A program made the translations under genes and the position numbers. From positions 1-64,000 of the forward strand of contig NZ_BPEW01000020.1 in assembly GCF_019654975.1 (NCBI RefSeq): DNA of 64,000 nt, written 5' to 3'. This stretch comes from Shewanella sp. c952 (GTDB lineage: Bacteria > Pseudomonadota > Gammaproteobacteria > Enterobacterales > Shewanellaceae). How positions within the stretch are numbered: the stretch's first letter is position 1; each line of letters opens with the position of its first letter. Of the stretch, positions 9,208 through 18,034 are shown piece after piece. Under the pieces are notes generated by a model. That model made no database searches. It was not told the origin of the DNA and worked only from the letters and a program-made list of their open reading frames with translations.

Positions 9208-12200
9208 ATGAAAATGTTGCAATCGATTTACAGCTATTTTTTGTTGATGAGCCTACTTTTTATTGCTGGTTGTGGTGGAGATGACGATGGCTTTCCAACA
9301 GGGCAATGTGGCGGGCCAGATAATCCGTGTGCTGCCTATGCTGTTGGGCTGGAGGTTACGCCTAAGTTAGCAACGTTAGCAGTCGCAACTCAAACCCCAT
9401 ATAAGGCGGTGGCCACATATAGTGATGGTGTGCTGCTCGATGTGACAGATGAGGTTATGTGGTCTAGCTCTGAAAACGTGATTGCGACAATATCTAATGT
9501 TGGAGTTGCTATAGCAACTGCTGCAGGGCAGACACAGATAACCGCAACCTTGCCGCCAGAGCAACAGGGTGGGAAAACGCTTGTCGATTCAGGGATTCTG
9601 AATGTGACAGACGCAAAACTTACAGCGCTAAATATAGAGCCTGGTCAAGCCGAAACTCTTGTGGATATGCAGCAAGCTTTTTCGGTGCATGCACTTTATG
9701 CTGATGGCCATCAACAAGATGTTACTCAAGATGCAACTTGGTCGGTTGATGATGCCAGTATTGCGACAATCTCCAATGAGCCAGCAATGCAAGGCGTGGC
9801 CAAAGGGCTTAATGTTGGCGTTACCAGTATCAAGGCATTATGGGCTGAACAAACCGCAACAGCAGTATTGGCAGTGCTAAGTGCGCAGCCAAGCCAGCTC
9901 ATTATCAATCCAATCGATCAAAGTTTGCCAAAGGGAACAAGTCTGCAGTATCAAGCTCACCTGTTATTGGATAACGGTTTAAGCCTTGATGTCACGCAGC
10001 AATCTCTATGGCGTTCAAGTAGTGCTGAAATCGCGAGTATTGACGACGGTGCTTTTTTAACGGCGAGTCAACTGGGGGTGACGAATGTTAGTGCGAGTTT
10101 AGTCTTTGCCGATATCAGCCTAAGTGCAGCGACAACTGCCACCGTGACAGATGCTGCAGCTGAAAGCTTGCTAGTAACTCCTAGCAATGGCGCGTTCCCA
10201 CAGGGTACCAAGGGGACTTATATCGCGACAGCATATTTCTCTGACGGACAAGTGAAGGATGTTACCCGAAATTCACTGTGGTCAACGTCAAATGACAGTG
10301 TTATTGCTATTGAAGCTCAAGGCTCTCAAGCGGGGGATGCAACTGCACTGAGTGTTGGTGCAACTGATATTATGGCGACCTATGGCGAGCTTACCAGCAC
10401 TGCTAATGCAGAGGTGACAAACGCGACGCTTGCAGCAATTCAACTATCGCCGCTCAATGAGCAAGTGCCTGCTGGAACGAGTGTGCAATATCAAGCAAAC
10501 GGTATATACAGTGATGGTAGCGTTAGAGACCTGACCCAATTAGGCTACTGGCAGAGCAGTGAGACGAGTGTTGCCAGTATAGGGTTGACGGGCGGGCTTT
10601 CGGGGAGAGCTGACACTTATGTTGCTGGTAGCACGCAAATCAGTTTTACCTATATGGGGGTTGAGCAAGTAACGGGGTTAACTGTTACTGCAGCAACAAT
10701 GACGGCGTTACAGATCTCGCCGATTAATGAGCGAGACCCTATTGGAACCGAAGGTCAATATAGAGCAATTGCGTTTTATTCAGATGGTCATAGCCAAGAC
10801 GTTACTCAAGATGCTAGTTGGGTGTCAGATGCGCCGAATATCGTCAGTATTGTTAATACTGGCGCTAATGGTGGTTTTGCCTCTGGGCTTGCCGTTGGCA
10901 GTACTAATATTTCCGCTAGCTATGGAGGTATAAACACCGGAAGTGCATCTGCAGCATCGGATAAATCAGTTGGTGTAGCATCTCCAAATAGTGCCACGGT
11001 GAGCAATAAAACTCAGGCAACTGTCACCTCTGCTATTTTGCAGAGCTTGGTTATTACGCCAAGCAATGCCTCAATTGCGAAAGGAAATTATCAACAATAT
11101 CGTCTTTATGGCCTCTTTTCTGATGGTAGTAGTAAAGAGGTCACCCCTTATGCGTTTTGGCAAACAAGTGATGCCAAGATAGCGCAAATTTCGCGTTTCG
11201 GTCGAGCACATGGGCTTGCTACTGGTGAAGTACAGATTGCAGCTCGTTATCTGGGGATGAAAATCACAGCAACACTAACGGTTACAGATGCTGTGATTAC
11301 ATCATTACAAGTTGCACCTGCTGTCAGTACACTCATTTCTGGTTATCAGCTGCAACTGGTTGCGACGGCTTATTATTCTGATGCGCACAGTAGTGATGTG
11401 AGTGAGTTGGCAAACTGGGTGTCGACTCGGTCTGATATTGCAGAGGTCGGCGCAACGGGCAACATTGGCGGGCTTGTCCATGGACTCGAGCAAGGCAGCA
11501 CTCAGATTGAAGTTAGTTTTGATGGGATGCAGGCCGATGCGAGTGTTGATGTCACTAGTGCCATTTTAGAGTCTGTCAGCTTAACACCAACTGATGCATC
11601 AATTGTCGCTGGCAATAGCCAACAATATAGCTTTATTGGTTTCTTTTCTGACGGGACCCACCAGGATTTAACTCAACAGGCGAGTTGGCAATCGAGCGCT
11701 TTAGATATTGCAACGATAGACAAGCAAGGCTTAGCCACAAGTTATAAAGAGGGGGTCAGTGAAATTAAAGCCTCCTATATTGGTTTTTCTTCTATAGCTA
11801 GCCTAAGAGTGACTCAAGCGACTGTTACCGCTTTGCAAATTACACCTAATAACGTGGTCGTGCCATTAGGCACTAAAGGGCAATATCAAGCCGATGCTTT
11901 TTACTCGGATGGTTCAAGAAGTGATGTGACCAAACTAGCCATTTGGAGTGTTAGTGACCCTAGCGTTGTCAGTATGACGCCTGCTGGAACTGGTGCGGGA
12001 CGTGCTGAAGCGGCTAAGGTTGGTACTACTGAGGTTCAAGCCGTGTTTGACGGGGTAAGCAGTACTGCGAAGGCAACCGTTAGCAATGCGATTATCGAAC
12101 AGCTAATCGTCTCTCCGAGCAGTGCATCGGTATCGCTGGGTCTAACTCAAGCTTATCAAGCTGTGGGAATTTTTTCAGATGGAACTCATAAAAATCTAAC

Positions 12201-14223
12201 TCGACAATCAAACTGGTTTAGCTCTGTTGCGAGTATTGCGACGGTTAGTCGATTGGGAGTTGCTCATACATATGCGGTTGGCGAAGTTACAATCACTGCA
12301 AACTATGCCGGCCTGATGGGCACTGCAGCATTAATGGTCAGCGCTCGGTCGTTAGACTATATAAAAATGACACCGACGCTAGTAGAGGTTCCTTTGGGCA
12401 CTGAAGGACAGTTCACGGCTCGTGCTTATTACACCGATAAGTATTCTGAAGATATAACCCAAATAGCCACTTGGAGAAGTGCTGATAATGCTGTTGTTCA
12501 AGTTGCAACCGAGGCGCCTAATGCTGGCTATGCCAAAGGTGTCGGAGTTGGGCAAACAGCAATAACGGTCGAGTACAAGGGGCGCACAGACACTGCGGTG
12601 GTAAGGGTTAATGATGCCGCGGTGGTTGAACTCAATGTTTCTCCGCACGATAAAACGATACCTGCAGGTTTAGAACAAGCTTATCAGGCATTTGCTGTCT
12701 TCTCTGATGGTAGCAATAAGGATGTAACTTTAGCATCGAGTTGGCAAAGTTCTGTGCTCAGTGTGGCATCTATTGATGCCGAAGGAATCGCGCACACGAT
12801 TGTTGAAGGCCAAACAGGAATAAAGGCAAGTTACCGAGGAAAAACTGCAACAACGACCTTATTTGTCACAGCCGTGGAGCTGTTGGAAATACAGGTGACG
12901 CCGAGTATTTCGCAAGTCAATATTAACGAACAGCAGCAATATACAGCGCGTGCTTTCTACAGTGACGGTCATAGTGAGGATGTGACTCAGCTGGCGACAT
13001 GGAGTATCGGCGATGAGATTATCGCTCACGTTGTAACTGCAGGCAAAGAAGGTGGCTTAGTTTCGGGAGAAAGTCATGGTCGCACCTCTGTCAAAGCCAG
13101 TTTTAAAGCTATTAATGGCTTGGCTTTGGTAACCGTTACTGATATTGAATATTTGGGCGTTAATATTGAACCTGCAGACAGTAGCATAAAGATTAATGAT
13201 ACCCGGCAGTATATTGCCTATGCTGTTTATGAAAATGCGGCAGGTGATCTTTCAACTAAGAATGTCACGCTATTGAGTGATTGGTACGTCAGTAAACCCA
13301 ATATTGCTGCTATTTCTGAGCGAGGGCTTGCGACGGGTCATGAGGTGGGCAAGACTGATGTATTTGCGATTTATAACAACATTGAAGGCCAAGCTAATTT
13401 AACGGTTATAGATACCTATGTGGTGAGAGTTAAAGTATCACCAGAGCATTTAAAAGCACCGGTGGGATCAAAAGGGGGTTATCGCGCAAGGGCTGAATAT
13501 AGTCATGGTTTACCACCTGAAGATATAACTGAAAAAGCGAGTTGGGTCTCTAGTGATCCTGATATCGTCCATATCGTTGCTTCTGGCTATAAAGGCGGTA
13601 GAGCAACTGCTGTTGCTGTTGGTTCAAGTGATATCACCGCGACATATCAAGGTGTGAGTGATACGACTTTAGGCACAGTAACGCCAGCCGTTTTAGTCAG
13701 CGTAGAGATAACCCCTAAAGTTGATTCGCTTTACACTCAGAGCTATTTTCAGTTTACGGGGCTTGCGCACTATTCGGATGGAAGTACCAGCGATATCACT
13801 TTAGATGCGAATTGGAAGAGTGATGATCCAAGCGTTATTGAAATTGATACTGGAAATATTAATGCTGGCCGCGCCATAGGTTACGCAGAGAGTAACAGCG
13901 CGACTATTAGCATGAGTTATCAAAAGTTAACCGACAGTATGGAACTGCTTGTTAAACCTGTTGAGCCAACAAAAGTTGAGATTATTCCAAGTAGCATGAC
14001 AATTGCTAATGGCAGTTATCAAGAGGTACAAGTAATGGTCACTTTTACCGACGGTTCAGTGTTTGATTATGCTGATTATGTTGATTGGAGTTCAACGGAC
14101 AACGATGTTGCATTTGGGGCGAAAAGTATTGTCACGGCCTCAGGTGTTGGCACTGCTACTGTTACCGCAAAATTTGGCGCTATTACCGGTAGCGCATTAG
14201 TGACAGTAACGCCTAACAACTAG
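9208..14223 (+). CDS. Large lipoprotein with about 18 bacterial Ig-like (BIG2-type) repeats
   Basis: Very large surface protein of 1671 residues. A lipoprotein signal peptide with lipobox FIAGC ends at about Cys22; the following GGDDD gives no Asp at +2, so outer-membrane sorting is expected. The rest is about 18 tandem repeats of roughly 85-90 residues, each with a YSDG-like turn, a DVT or DLT motif, a conserved Trp, and a G-x-T-x-I strand, as in BIG2 domains of intimin and invasin. Repeats 4-14 alternate between two subtypes, suggesting a two-domain duplication unit. No autotransporter barrel, RTX or sortase signal is visible, so it is anchored by lipid only. Adhesion or cell-surface scaffolding is likely but inferred. 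Confidence 0.88.
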   Translation: MKMLQSIYSYFLLMSLLFIAGCGGDDDGFPTGQCGGPDNPCAAYAVGLEVTPKLATLAVATQTPYKAVATYSDGVLLDVTDEVMWSSSENVIATISNVGVAIATAAGQTQITATLPPEQQGGKTLVDSGILNVTDAKLTALNIEPGQAETLVDMQQAFSVHALYADGHQQDVTQDATWSVDDASIATISNEPAMQGVAKGLNVGVTSIKALWAEQTATAVLAVLSAQPSQLIINPIDQSLPKGTSLQYQAHLLLDNGLSLDVTQQSLWRSSSAEIASIDDGAFLTASQLGVTNVSASLVFADISLSAATTATVTDAAAESLLVTPSNGAFPQGTKGTYIATAYFSDGQVKDVTRNSLWSTSNDSVIAIEAQGSQAGDATALSVGATDIMATYGELTSTANAEVTNATLAAIQLSPLNEQVPAGTSVQYQANGIYSDGSVRDLTQLGYWQSSETSVASIGLTGGLSGRADTYVAGSTQISFTYMGVEQVTGLTVTAATMTALQISPINERDPIGTEGQYRAIAFYSDGHSQDVTQDASWVSDAPNIVSIVNTGANGGFASGLAVGSTNISASYGGINTGSASAASDKSVGVASPNSATVSNKTQATVTSAILQSLVITPSNASIAKGNYQQYRLYGLFSDGSSKEVTPYAFWQTSDAKIAQISRFGRAHGLATGEVQIAARYLGMKITATLTVTDAVITSLQVAPAVSTLISGYQLQLVATAYYSDAHSSDVSELANWVSTRSDIAEVGATGNIGGLVHGLEQGSTQIEVSFDGMQADASVDVTSAILESVSLTPTDASIVAGNSQQYSFIGFFSDGTHQDLTQQASWQSSALDIATIDKQGLATSYKEGVSEIKASYIGFSSIASLRVTQATVTALQITPNNVVVPLGTKGQYQADAFYSDGSRSDVTKLAIWSVSDPSVVSMTPAGTGAGRAEAAKVGTTEVQAVFDGVSSTAKATVSNAIIEQLIVSPSSASVSLGLTQAYQAVGIFSDGTHKNLTRQSNWFSSVASIATVSRLGVAHTYAVGEVTITANYAGLMGTAALMVSARSLDYIKMTPTLVEVPLGTEGQFTARAYYTDKYSEDITQIATWRSADNAVVQVATEAPNAGYAKGVGVGQTAITVEYKGRTDTAVVRVNDAAVVELNVSPHDKTIPAGLEQAYQAFAVFSDGSNKDVTLASSWQSSVLSVASIDAEGIAHTIVEGQTGIKASYRGKTATTTLFVTAVELLEIQVTPSISQVNINEQQQYTARAFYSDGHSEDVTQLATWSIGDEIIAHVVTAGKEGGLVSGESHGRTSVKASFKAINGLALVTVTDIEYLGVNIEPADSSIKINDTRQYIAYAVYENAAGDLSTKNVTLLSDWYVSKPNIAAISERGLATGHEVGKTDVFAIYNNIEGQANLTVIDTYVVRVKVSPEHLKAPVGSKGGYRARAEYSHGLPPEDITEKASWVSSDPDIVHIVASGYKGGRATAVAVGSSDITATYQGVSDTTLGTVTPAVLVSVEITPKVDSLYTQSYFQFTGLAHYSDGSTSDITLDANWKSDDPSVIEIDTGNINAGRAIGYAESNSATISMSYQKLTDSMELLVKPVEPTKVEIIPSSMTIANGSYQEVQVMVTFTDGSVFDYADYVDWSSTDNDVAFGAKSIVTASGVGTATVTAKFGAITGSALVTVTPNN

Positions 14224-14273
14224 ACATTATGCCGGGGTTACTTCAGTGGTAACGTGCTTTTTCTAGGTAGATT

Positions 14274-14306
14274 AAATGCAGCATTAAATACATTGCTGCA
14301 TTTTTT
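14274..14306 (+). terminator. Rho-independent terminator after the BIG2 repeat gene
   Basis: Inverted repeat AAATGCAGCA/TGCTGCATTT followed by more T residues, about 50 bp after the stop codon at 14223. Confidence 0.8.
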
Positions 14307-14309
14307 GCT

Positions 14310-14990
14310 CTAAATATTATGGTTAAAAAAGTGCTCTAATAATAGATAGACAGTTGTTAGGTTGACGAGAATACTTAACCAAAGCACTATTTTAAATGAG
14401 GTTTTTGCTGACTTATGCCTTAATGTCTGCTGCGCCAGTAACGCTCCAGGCCAACCGCCGAGCAGTGCTAAAAGGTGCAGTCTAGACTCTTGTATACGCC
14501 AGCTTTGTTTTTTTGCTGCTCGCTTATCCAGTGCGTAAGCGATAAATGTAATGCCAGATGCCGCTAGAAAATAAACTGCGGCAGCAAGTGGTATTATACA
14601 ATCAGTATAAAGATTTGATCGCTCAGCGAGAGTTTAGCGGCTTTGAAGCAAGGCGATGAATGAAGAGCATAGTTATTCTACGCTTAAGTTCATTAACACA
14701 GCATCAAAGCCTCTAAAACTCGCCTGTAAGGAGTGTTTTTGGCTTCCTACTTCTGCGTTGAATAAACTCATAAGGGAATAACCATTGTGTCATTACTCAC
14801 TTTGGATTAGCCTGCCTTGAATTAGTTCGCCAAAAACACTCTGAGTAGATCAACTTCTTATACTGATTGGTATTATCGTCATGTAGTACAGAATGAAAAT
14901 GCCGATAATCGCTAAAACGGCAAATAGACTCACAAGATTTAGTCGGCTACTGGTTGTTCGGCGCTGGTGGTGTTTATTTGCATTTTGCAT
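14310..14990 (-). pseudogene. DUF1294 membrane protein gene interrupted by a MITE
   Basis: The minus strand encodes two halves of one small membrane protein. The 5' part (14990 to about 14868) starts MQNANKHHQRR and ends in a hydrophobic helix reading YYMTIIP. The 3' part (about 14600 to 14310) resumes IIPLAAAVYF and contains the DUF1294 hallmarks ALDKRAAKK, WRIQESRLHLLALLGG and WPGALLAQ before a final hydrophobic helix. Removing the 271-bp insert and one copy of an 8-bp direct repeat restores a continuous frame. The family's function is unknown. As it stands the protein is broken in its first third. Confidence 0.85.
14598..14868. mobile_element. MITE family 2, 271 bp, with 8-bp target duplication
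   Basis: Short non-coding insertion inside the DUF1294 gene. Its ends are inverted repeats: the left end reads ACAATCAGTATAA, and the right end reads TTATACTGATT, which is AATCAGTATAA on the other strand. The 8-mer GGTATTAT occurs on both sides (14590-14597 and 14869-14876), as expected for target-site duplication, and the uninterrupted gene would need only one copy. No transposase ORF. It is unrelated in sequence to the three copies of MITE family 1 in the window. Confidence 0.85.
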
Positions 14991-15178
14991 CGACTAGAGC
15001 TCTACACACTTCTAATTTGAATTCCCGCGGAATGGTCAAACTTTTAAGGTAATTGGTATTATTCATAATATACCCATCATATACGGACTTCGACAGTTTA
15101 ACTGTACTCGTTATAATTAGTGCCATTTAATTGGGTTTATGCTGTCATCGAAATAACTAAGTAGCAAAGGGGAATTTA

Positions 15179-15835
15179 ATGTTAAATATGGATTTAAGCC
15201 AGCGAGTCGTTATTAGCACCCAAGAGCAAGCTTGGTTAGATAGCCCGTCTCCAACGGTATTTCGTAAGCCATTGGAGCGCGCAGCAGCAGAAAGTGGCCA
15301 TACAACCAGTATCGTTAAGTATCAAGCTGGCGCCAGTTTTAACAGCCACTCCCACCCTTATGGTGAAGAAATATTAGTGTTAGAAGGTATATTCTCCGAT
15401 GAAGAGGGTGATTATCCCGCAGGCACTTATATTCGTAATCCGCCAGGAAGCAGTCATGCGCCATTTAGTAAAGAGGGCTGTGTGCTACTGGTAAAGTTAA
15501 ACCAGTTTGATAAACGTGATTTACACAAAGTGCGGATTAATACTTGCACCCATGAATGGCGAGCGGGTATCGGTGGTTTACAGGTGATGCCGCTGCATGA
15601 GTTTGAGCATGAACATATCGCGTTAGTTAAATGGCCTGCGGGCGAGCGCTTTCAAGCGCATCGTCACTTTGGCGGTGAAGAAATTCTAGTGCTGAGCGGC
15701 GAGTTTAGAGATGAACATGGCGCTTATCCACAATACACATGGCTTAGAAGCCCACATCAGAGTGAGCATTTTCCGTTCGTTAAACAAGACACTATCATCT
15801 ATGTAAAGACAGGCCACCTTTATCCTAAAGGATAA
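15179..15835 (+). CDS. Double-cupin ChrR-like protein
   Basis: Cytoplasmic protein of 218 residues with two tandem cupin domains (about 30-110 and 135-215) of the ChrR-type cupin family. Each holds a metal-binding His cluster followed by GEEILVLEG or GEEILVLSG: HSHPYGEEI in the first and HRHFGGEEI in the second, plus a later His in SSHAP and SEHFP. ChrR itself is a zinc anti-sigma factor with a single such cupin after an N-terminal zinc domain; that anti-sigma domain is absent here, and no ECF sigma gene lies nearby. Function is therefore open: metal- or oxidant-related enzyme or sensor. AAGGGG lies six bases before the ATG. Convergent with the arsR-type gene. Confidence 0.8.
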   Translation: MLNMDLSQRVVISTQEQAWLDSPSPTVFRKPLERAAAESGHTTSIVKYQAGASFNSHSHPYGEEILVLEGIFSDEEGDYPAGTYIRNPPGSSHAPFSKEGCVLLVKLNQFDKRDLHKVRINTCTHEWRAGIGGLQVMPLHEFEHEHIALVKWPAGERFQAHRHFGGEEILVLSGEFRDEHGAYPQYTWLRSPHQSEHFPFVKQDTIIYVKTGHLYPKG

Positions 15836-15841
15836 TGAGCG

Positions 15842-16135
15842 TTAACACTTCTCGTCGCTGCAACACTCTTCTTGCAGAAAAGCGACTAACCCGTCTAAAC
15901 AATCAAATTGAGGGATACAGTGCAGTACTCTTCCCTCTCTTTGCTGCTTAACAAGCCCCGCGGACATCAAGCTTGAAAGGTGATGTGACAAGGTTGAATT
16001 TGGGATCTGTAATGTCTCTTGTAGTTGTCCAACCGGCAAACCTGCGTGACCTGCTTTTACTAGACAACGGAATAGCGACAGTCTTGTAGGGTGGCCAAGT
16101 TCTTTTAATGCCTTTGCGGCAACGTCAATATCCAT
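15842..16135 (-). CDS. ArsR-family transcriptional regulator
   Basis: Small winged-helix DNA-binding protein (97 residues) of the ArsR/SmtB family. LKELGHPTRLSLFRCL is the typical first helix region, the recognition helix is about residues 45-58 (NSTLSHHLSSL), and the wing contains QREGRVLHCI. The C-terminus ends with a cysteine cluster (ECCSDEKC) that could bind a thiophilic metal or metalloid, but the classical CxCxxC of ArsR is not in helix 3. Its target is unknown; it ends 6 bp from the ChrR-like cupin stop codon (convergent). Confidence 0.85.
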   Translation of the reverse strand: MDIDVAAKALKELGHPTRLSLFRCLVKAGHAGLPVGQLQETLQIPNSTLSHHLSSLMSAGLVKQQREGRVLHCIPQFDCLDGLVAFLQEECCSDEKC

Positions 16136-16212
16136 AATGTTAACTCAGTGTCAGTGTTGCCATTGTCTTTAAGCGCAGAGTTAGAATCCTGATAAAGCTC
16201 GATTTCTCTGCG

Positions 16213-16248
16213 CTGCTATTATTTCGGTCATTACCGAAATAGTAGCAG
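16213..16248. promoter_or_regulatory. Inverted repeat upstream of the ArsR-family gene
   Basis: Extended hairpin or operator with a perfect inner repeat ATTTCGGT/ACCGAAAT around CATT (16221-16240) and further outer pairing CTGCTA/TAGCAG. It lies about 80 bp upstream of the arsR-type start codon and just after the DUF4442 gene. No T-tract follows on either strand, so an operator is as likely as a terminator. Confidence 0.45.
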
Positions 16249-16285
16249 GGTAAACACAGCCATTGAAGCCATATCCACAAATATT

Positions 16286-16786
16286 TTATTTTCTCGATGG
16301 TTTTTCTGAGATCCACAACTTAATGGTGCCCTGCACCACAGCTACGCCGTCGGTATCATACGCAGTTACTGGCACTAACATGTCACCAACAACCCATTGC
16401 TCAGGCTTTACTTCAGCAACACAAGTGATATCGCTGCCAGCTTTAGCGGTGTAATCAACGCTCATTCCCTTAGGGATCCAACGTAAGTGGCTTGGAATAG
16501 AGGCTTCAGCCATTGTGCCCATTGCCATCTCTAGGCCATTACATATTGCGATTACGTGCACAGTCTGAATATGGTTGTGGACTAATTTACGCTTTTTAAT
16601 CAGGCAAACGCATTTATTCACTTTTAATTCACTGATAAAAGGTTTTACTGTACCGAAGTAAGGGGCCATGCGGCAGACCATGAGTGAAAATATCTTGTTG
16701 CCAAACGGTAAGCGAGTAATTCGCTTGTACAGAGACATCACCTTGGTGGGTTTATTGCTTTGCTTGTTATTCGTTGAATTGCTCAT
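16286..16786 (-). CDS. DUF4442 hotdog-fold protein
   Basis: Protein of 166 residues that I assign to the DUF4442 family, which has a hotdog (thioesterase-like) fold. Visible features are the family-like RMAPYFGTVKPFISEL segment near 50-65, a central helix NGLEMAMGTMAEA (about 94-106) corresponding to the hotdog helix, and a following beta-rich half with DYTAKAGSD. Acyl-thioester binding or hydrolysis is plausible by fold but no substrate is indicated. No signal peptide. Stands alone between the arsR-type regulator and the DUF368 transporter. Confidence 0.7.
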   Translation of the reverse strand: MSNSTNNKQSNKPTKVMSLYKRITRLPFGNKIFSLMVCRMAPYFGTVKPFISELKVNKCVCLIKKRKLVHNHIQTVHVIAICNGLEMAMGTMAEASIPSHLRWIPKGMSVDYTAKAGSDITCVAEVKPEQWVVGDMLVPVTAYDTDGVAVVQGTIKLWISEKPSRK

Positions 16787-16945
16787 CTTCTTCCTTGTGA
16801 ACTTTACTGGTCGGATGAGATTAACATTGAATTAACATCGATTACTAGCATCTTACTTGCTTCAAGAAAAAGATAAGCTTCGCTTCTCTGGTGTAGCGCA
16901 GTATAATTTTGGCAGAAAACTCTACTGAGTCGATTAAGGAATAAA

Positions 16946-17866
16946 GTGAACTATTTAAAGACCTACCTTAAAGGGATGGCAATGGGAGCGGCTGATGTCG
17001 TTCCAGGTGTTTCAGGTGGTACTATCGCCTTTATTACAGGCATATTAGATCAACTGCTTGATAGTATAAAAAAGATTAGACCTTCTTTATTTAGCGTTAT
17101 TAAAGAGCAAGGCGTTAAAGCGGCTTTTATGCACATTAATGGTCCATTTTTGGTGTGCGTATTTGGCGGCATCTTAACCAGCATTATGACGTTAGCTAAG
17201 CTTATTACTTATCTACTGCACACCCATCCTATTCCCGTTTGGTCGTTTTTCTTTGGGCTAATCGTAATATCTGTGGTGCACATGCTCAAACAGGTTAAGG
17301 GCTTCACCGTTGGTCGTTTAGCCTTGTTCGCATTAGGAGTCGCTATTGCATGGGGGATTACTATGCTAAATCCTATTGCGCTAGAGATGACTTACCTCAA
17401 TGTATATCTGGGTGGTTGTATTGCGATAACCGCGATGATTTTACCTGGGATCTCAGGCAGTTTTATTCTATTGCTGCTAGGGCTTTATACTTCGGTTATG
17501 GGGGCTGTAAAGGGATTTGATATTGCCATTATGGCAACCTTTGCAGCAGGTGCTGCCACTGGCCTACTCAGCTTTAGCCATGTGTTATCGCTATTATTGC
17601 GCAAGTATCACGATGCAACTTTAGTATTTTTAACTGGGCTAATGCTTGGAACACTAGGCAAAATTTGGCCATGGAAACAAGTCCTGACTTTTCGTGAAAA
17701 CTCAAAAGGTGAGATGGTGCCACTGGATGAACGTATATTGTCGCCTTTGCAGTATGAACATATTACCGGTCAGCCAGCATTGTTAAGTTATGCCATCGTC
17801 GCCATGTTATGTGGCATTTTATTGGTATGGGGACTCGAGCAGTTCGCTAATAAAAACCGTCCCTAG
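16946..17866 (+). CDS. DUF368 polyprenyl-phosphate transporter (PopT-like)
   Basis: Inner-membrane protein of 306 residues with about eight hydrophobic segments. It opens with the DUF368 hallmark MGAADVVPGVSGGTIAFI and repeats a related motif in the middle (MILPGISGSFILLLLG), reflecting the internal duplication of the family. DUF368 proteins have been shown in Vibrio and other bacteria to return undecaprenyl phosphate across the inner membrane for reuse in cell-wall synthesis. The start is a GTG at 16946 with AAGGA five bases upstream. Single gene with a strong terminator. Confidence 0.88.
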   Translation: MNYLKTYLKGMAMGAADVVPGVSGGTIAFITGILDQLLDSIKKIRPSLFSVIKEQGVKAAFMHINGPFLVCVFGGILTSIMTLAKLITYLLHTHPIPVWSFFFGLIVISVVHMLKQVKGFTVGRLALFALGVAIAWGITMLNPIALEMTYLNVYLGGCIAITAMILPGISGSFILLLLGLYTSVMGAVKGFDIAIMATFAAGAATGLLSFSHVLSLLLRKYHDATLVFLTGLMLGTLGKIWPWKQVLTFRENSKGEMVPLDERILSPLQYEHITGQPALLSYAIVAMLCGILLVWGLEQFANKNRP

Positions 17867-17889
17867 CAAAAAAGCAAGTTGAGAAGATA

Positions 17890-17918
17890 AACGCCAGCAT
17901 CCAGCTGGCGTTTTTTTT
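17890..17918 (+). terminator. Rho-independent terminator after DUF368
   Basis: Stem ACGCCAGC/GCTGGCGT followed by eight T residues, about 25 bp after the stop codon. Confidence 0.85.
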
Positions 17919-18034
17919 GGGATAAACCCAGCAGAAATGCTGATAGTTGTCATACTGAATTATAAACTTGTACAAGAAAGTGATCCTTGTACAAGTATGC
18001 TGCGTAATGACTTTAAAATTAAGGGAGTAATACT

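Noticed and set aside
12379..12648. 89-codon minus-strand frame within the repeat lipoprotein
   Set aside because: Shadow of the repeated coding sequence on the plus strand.
9208..14223. Repeats of the large lipoprotein as a possible CRISPR or DNA repeat array
   Set aside because: The repeats are diverged protein domains of about 85-90 codons, not short identical DNA repeats with spacers.
15179..15835. ChrR anti-sigma factor
   Set aside because: Two cupin domains are present but the N-terminal zinc anti-sigma domain is missing and no ECF sigma gene is adjacent.
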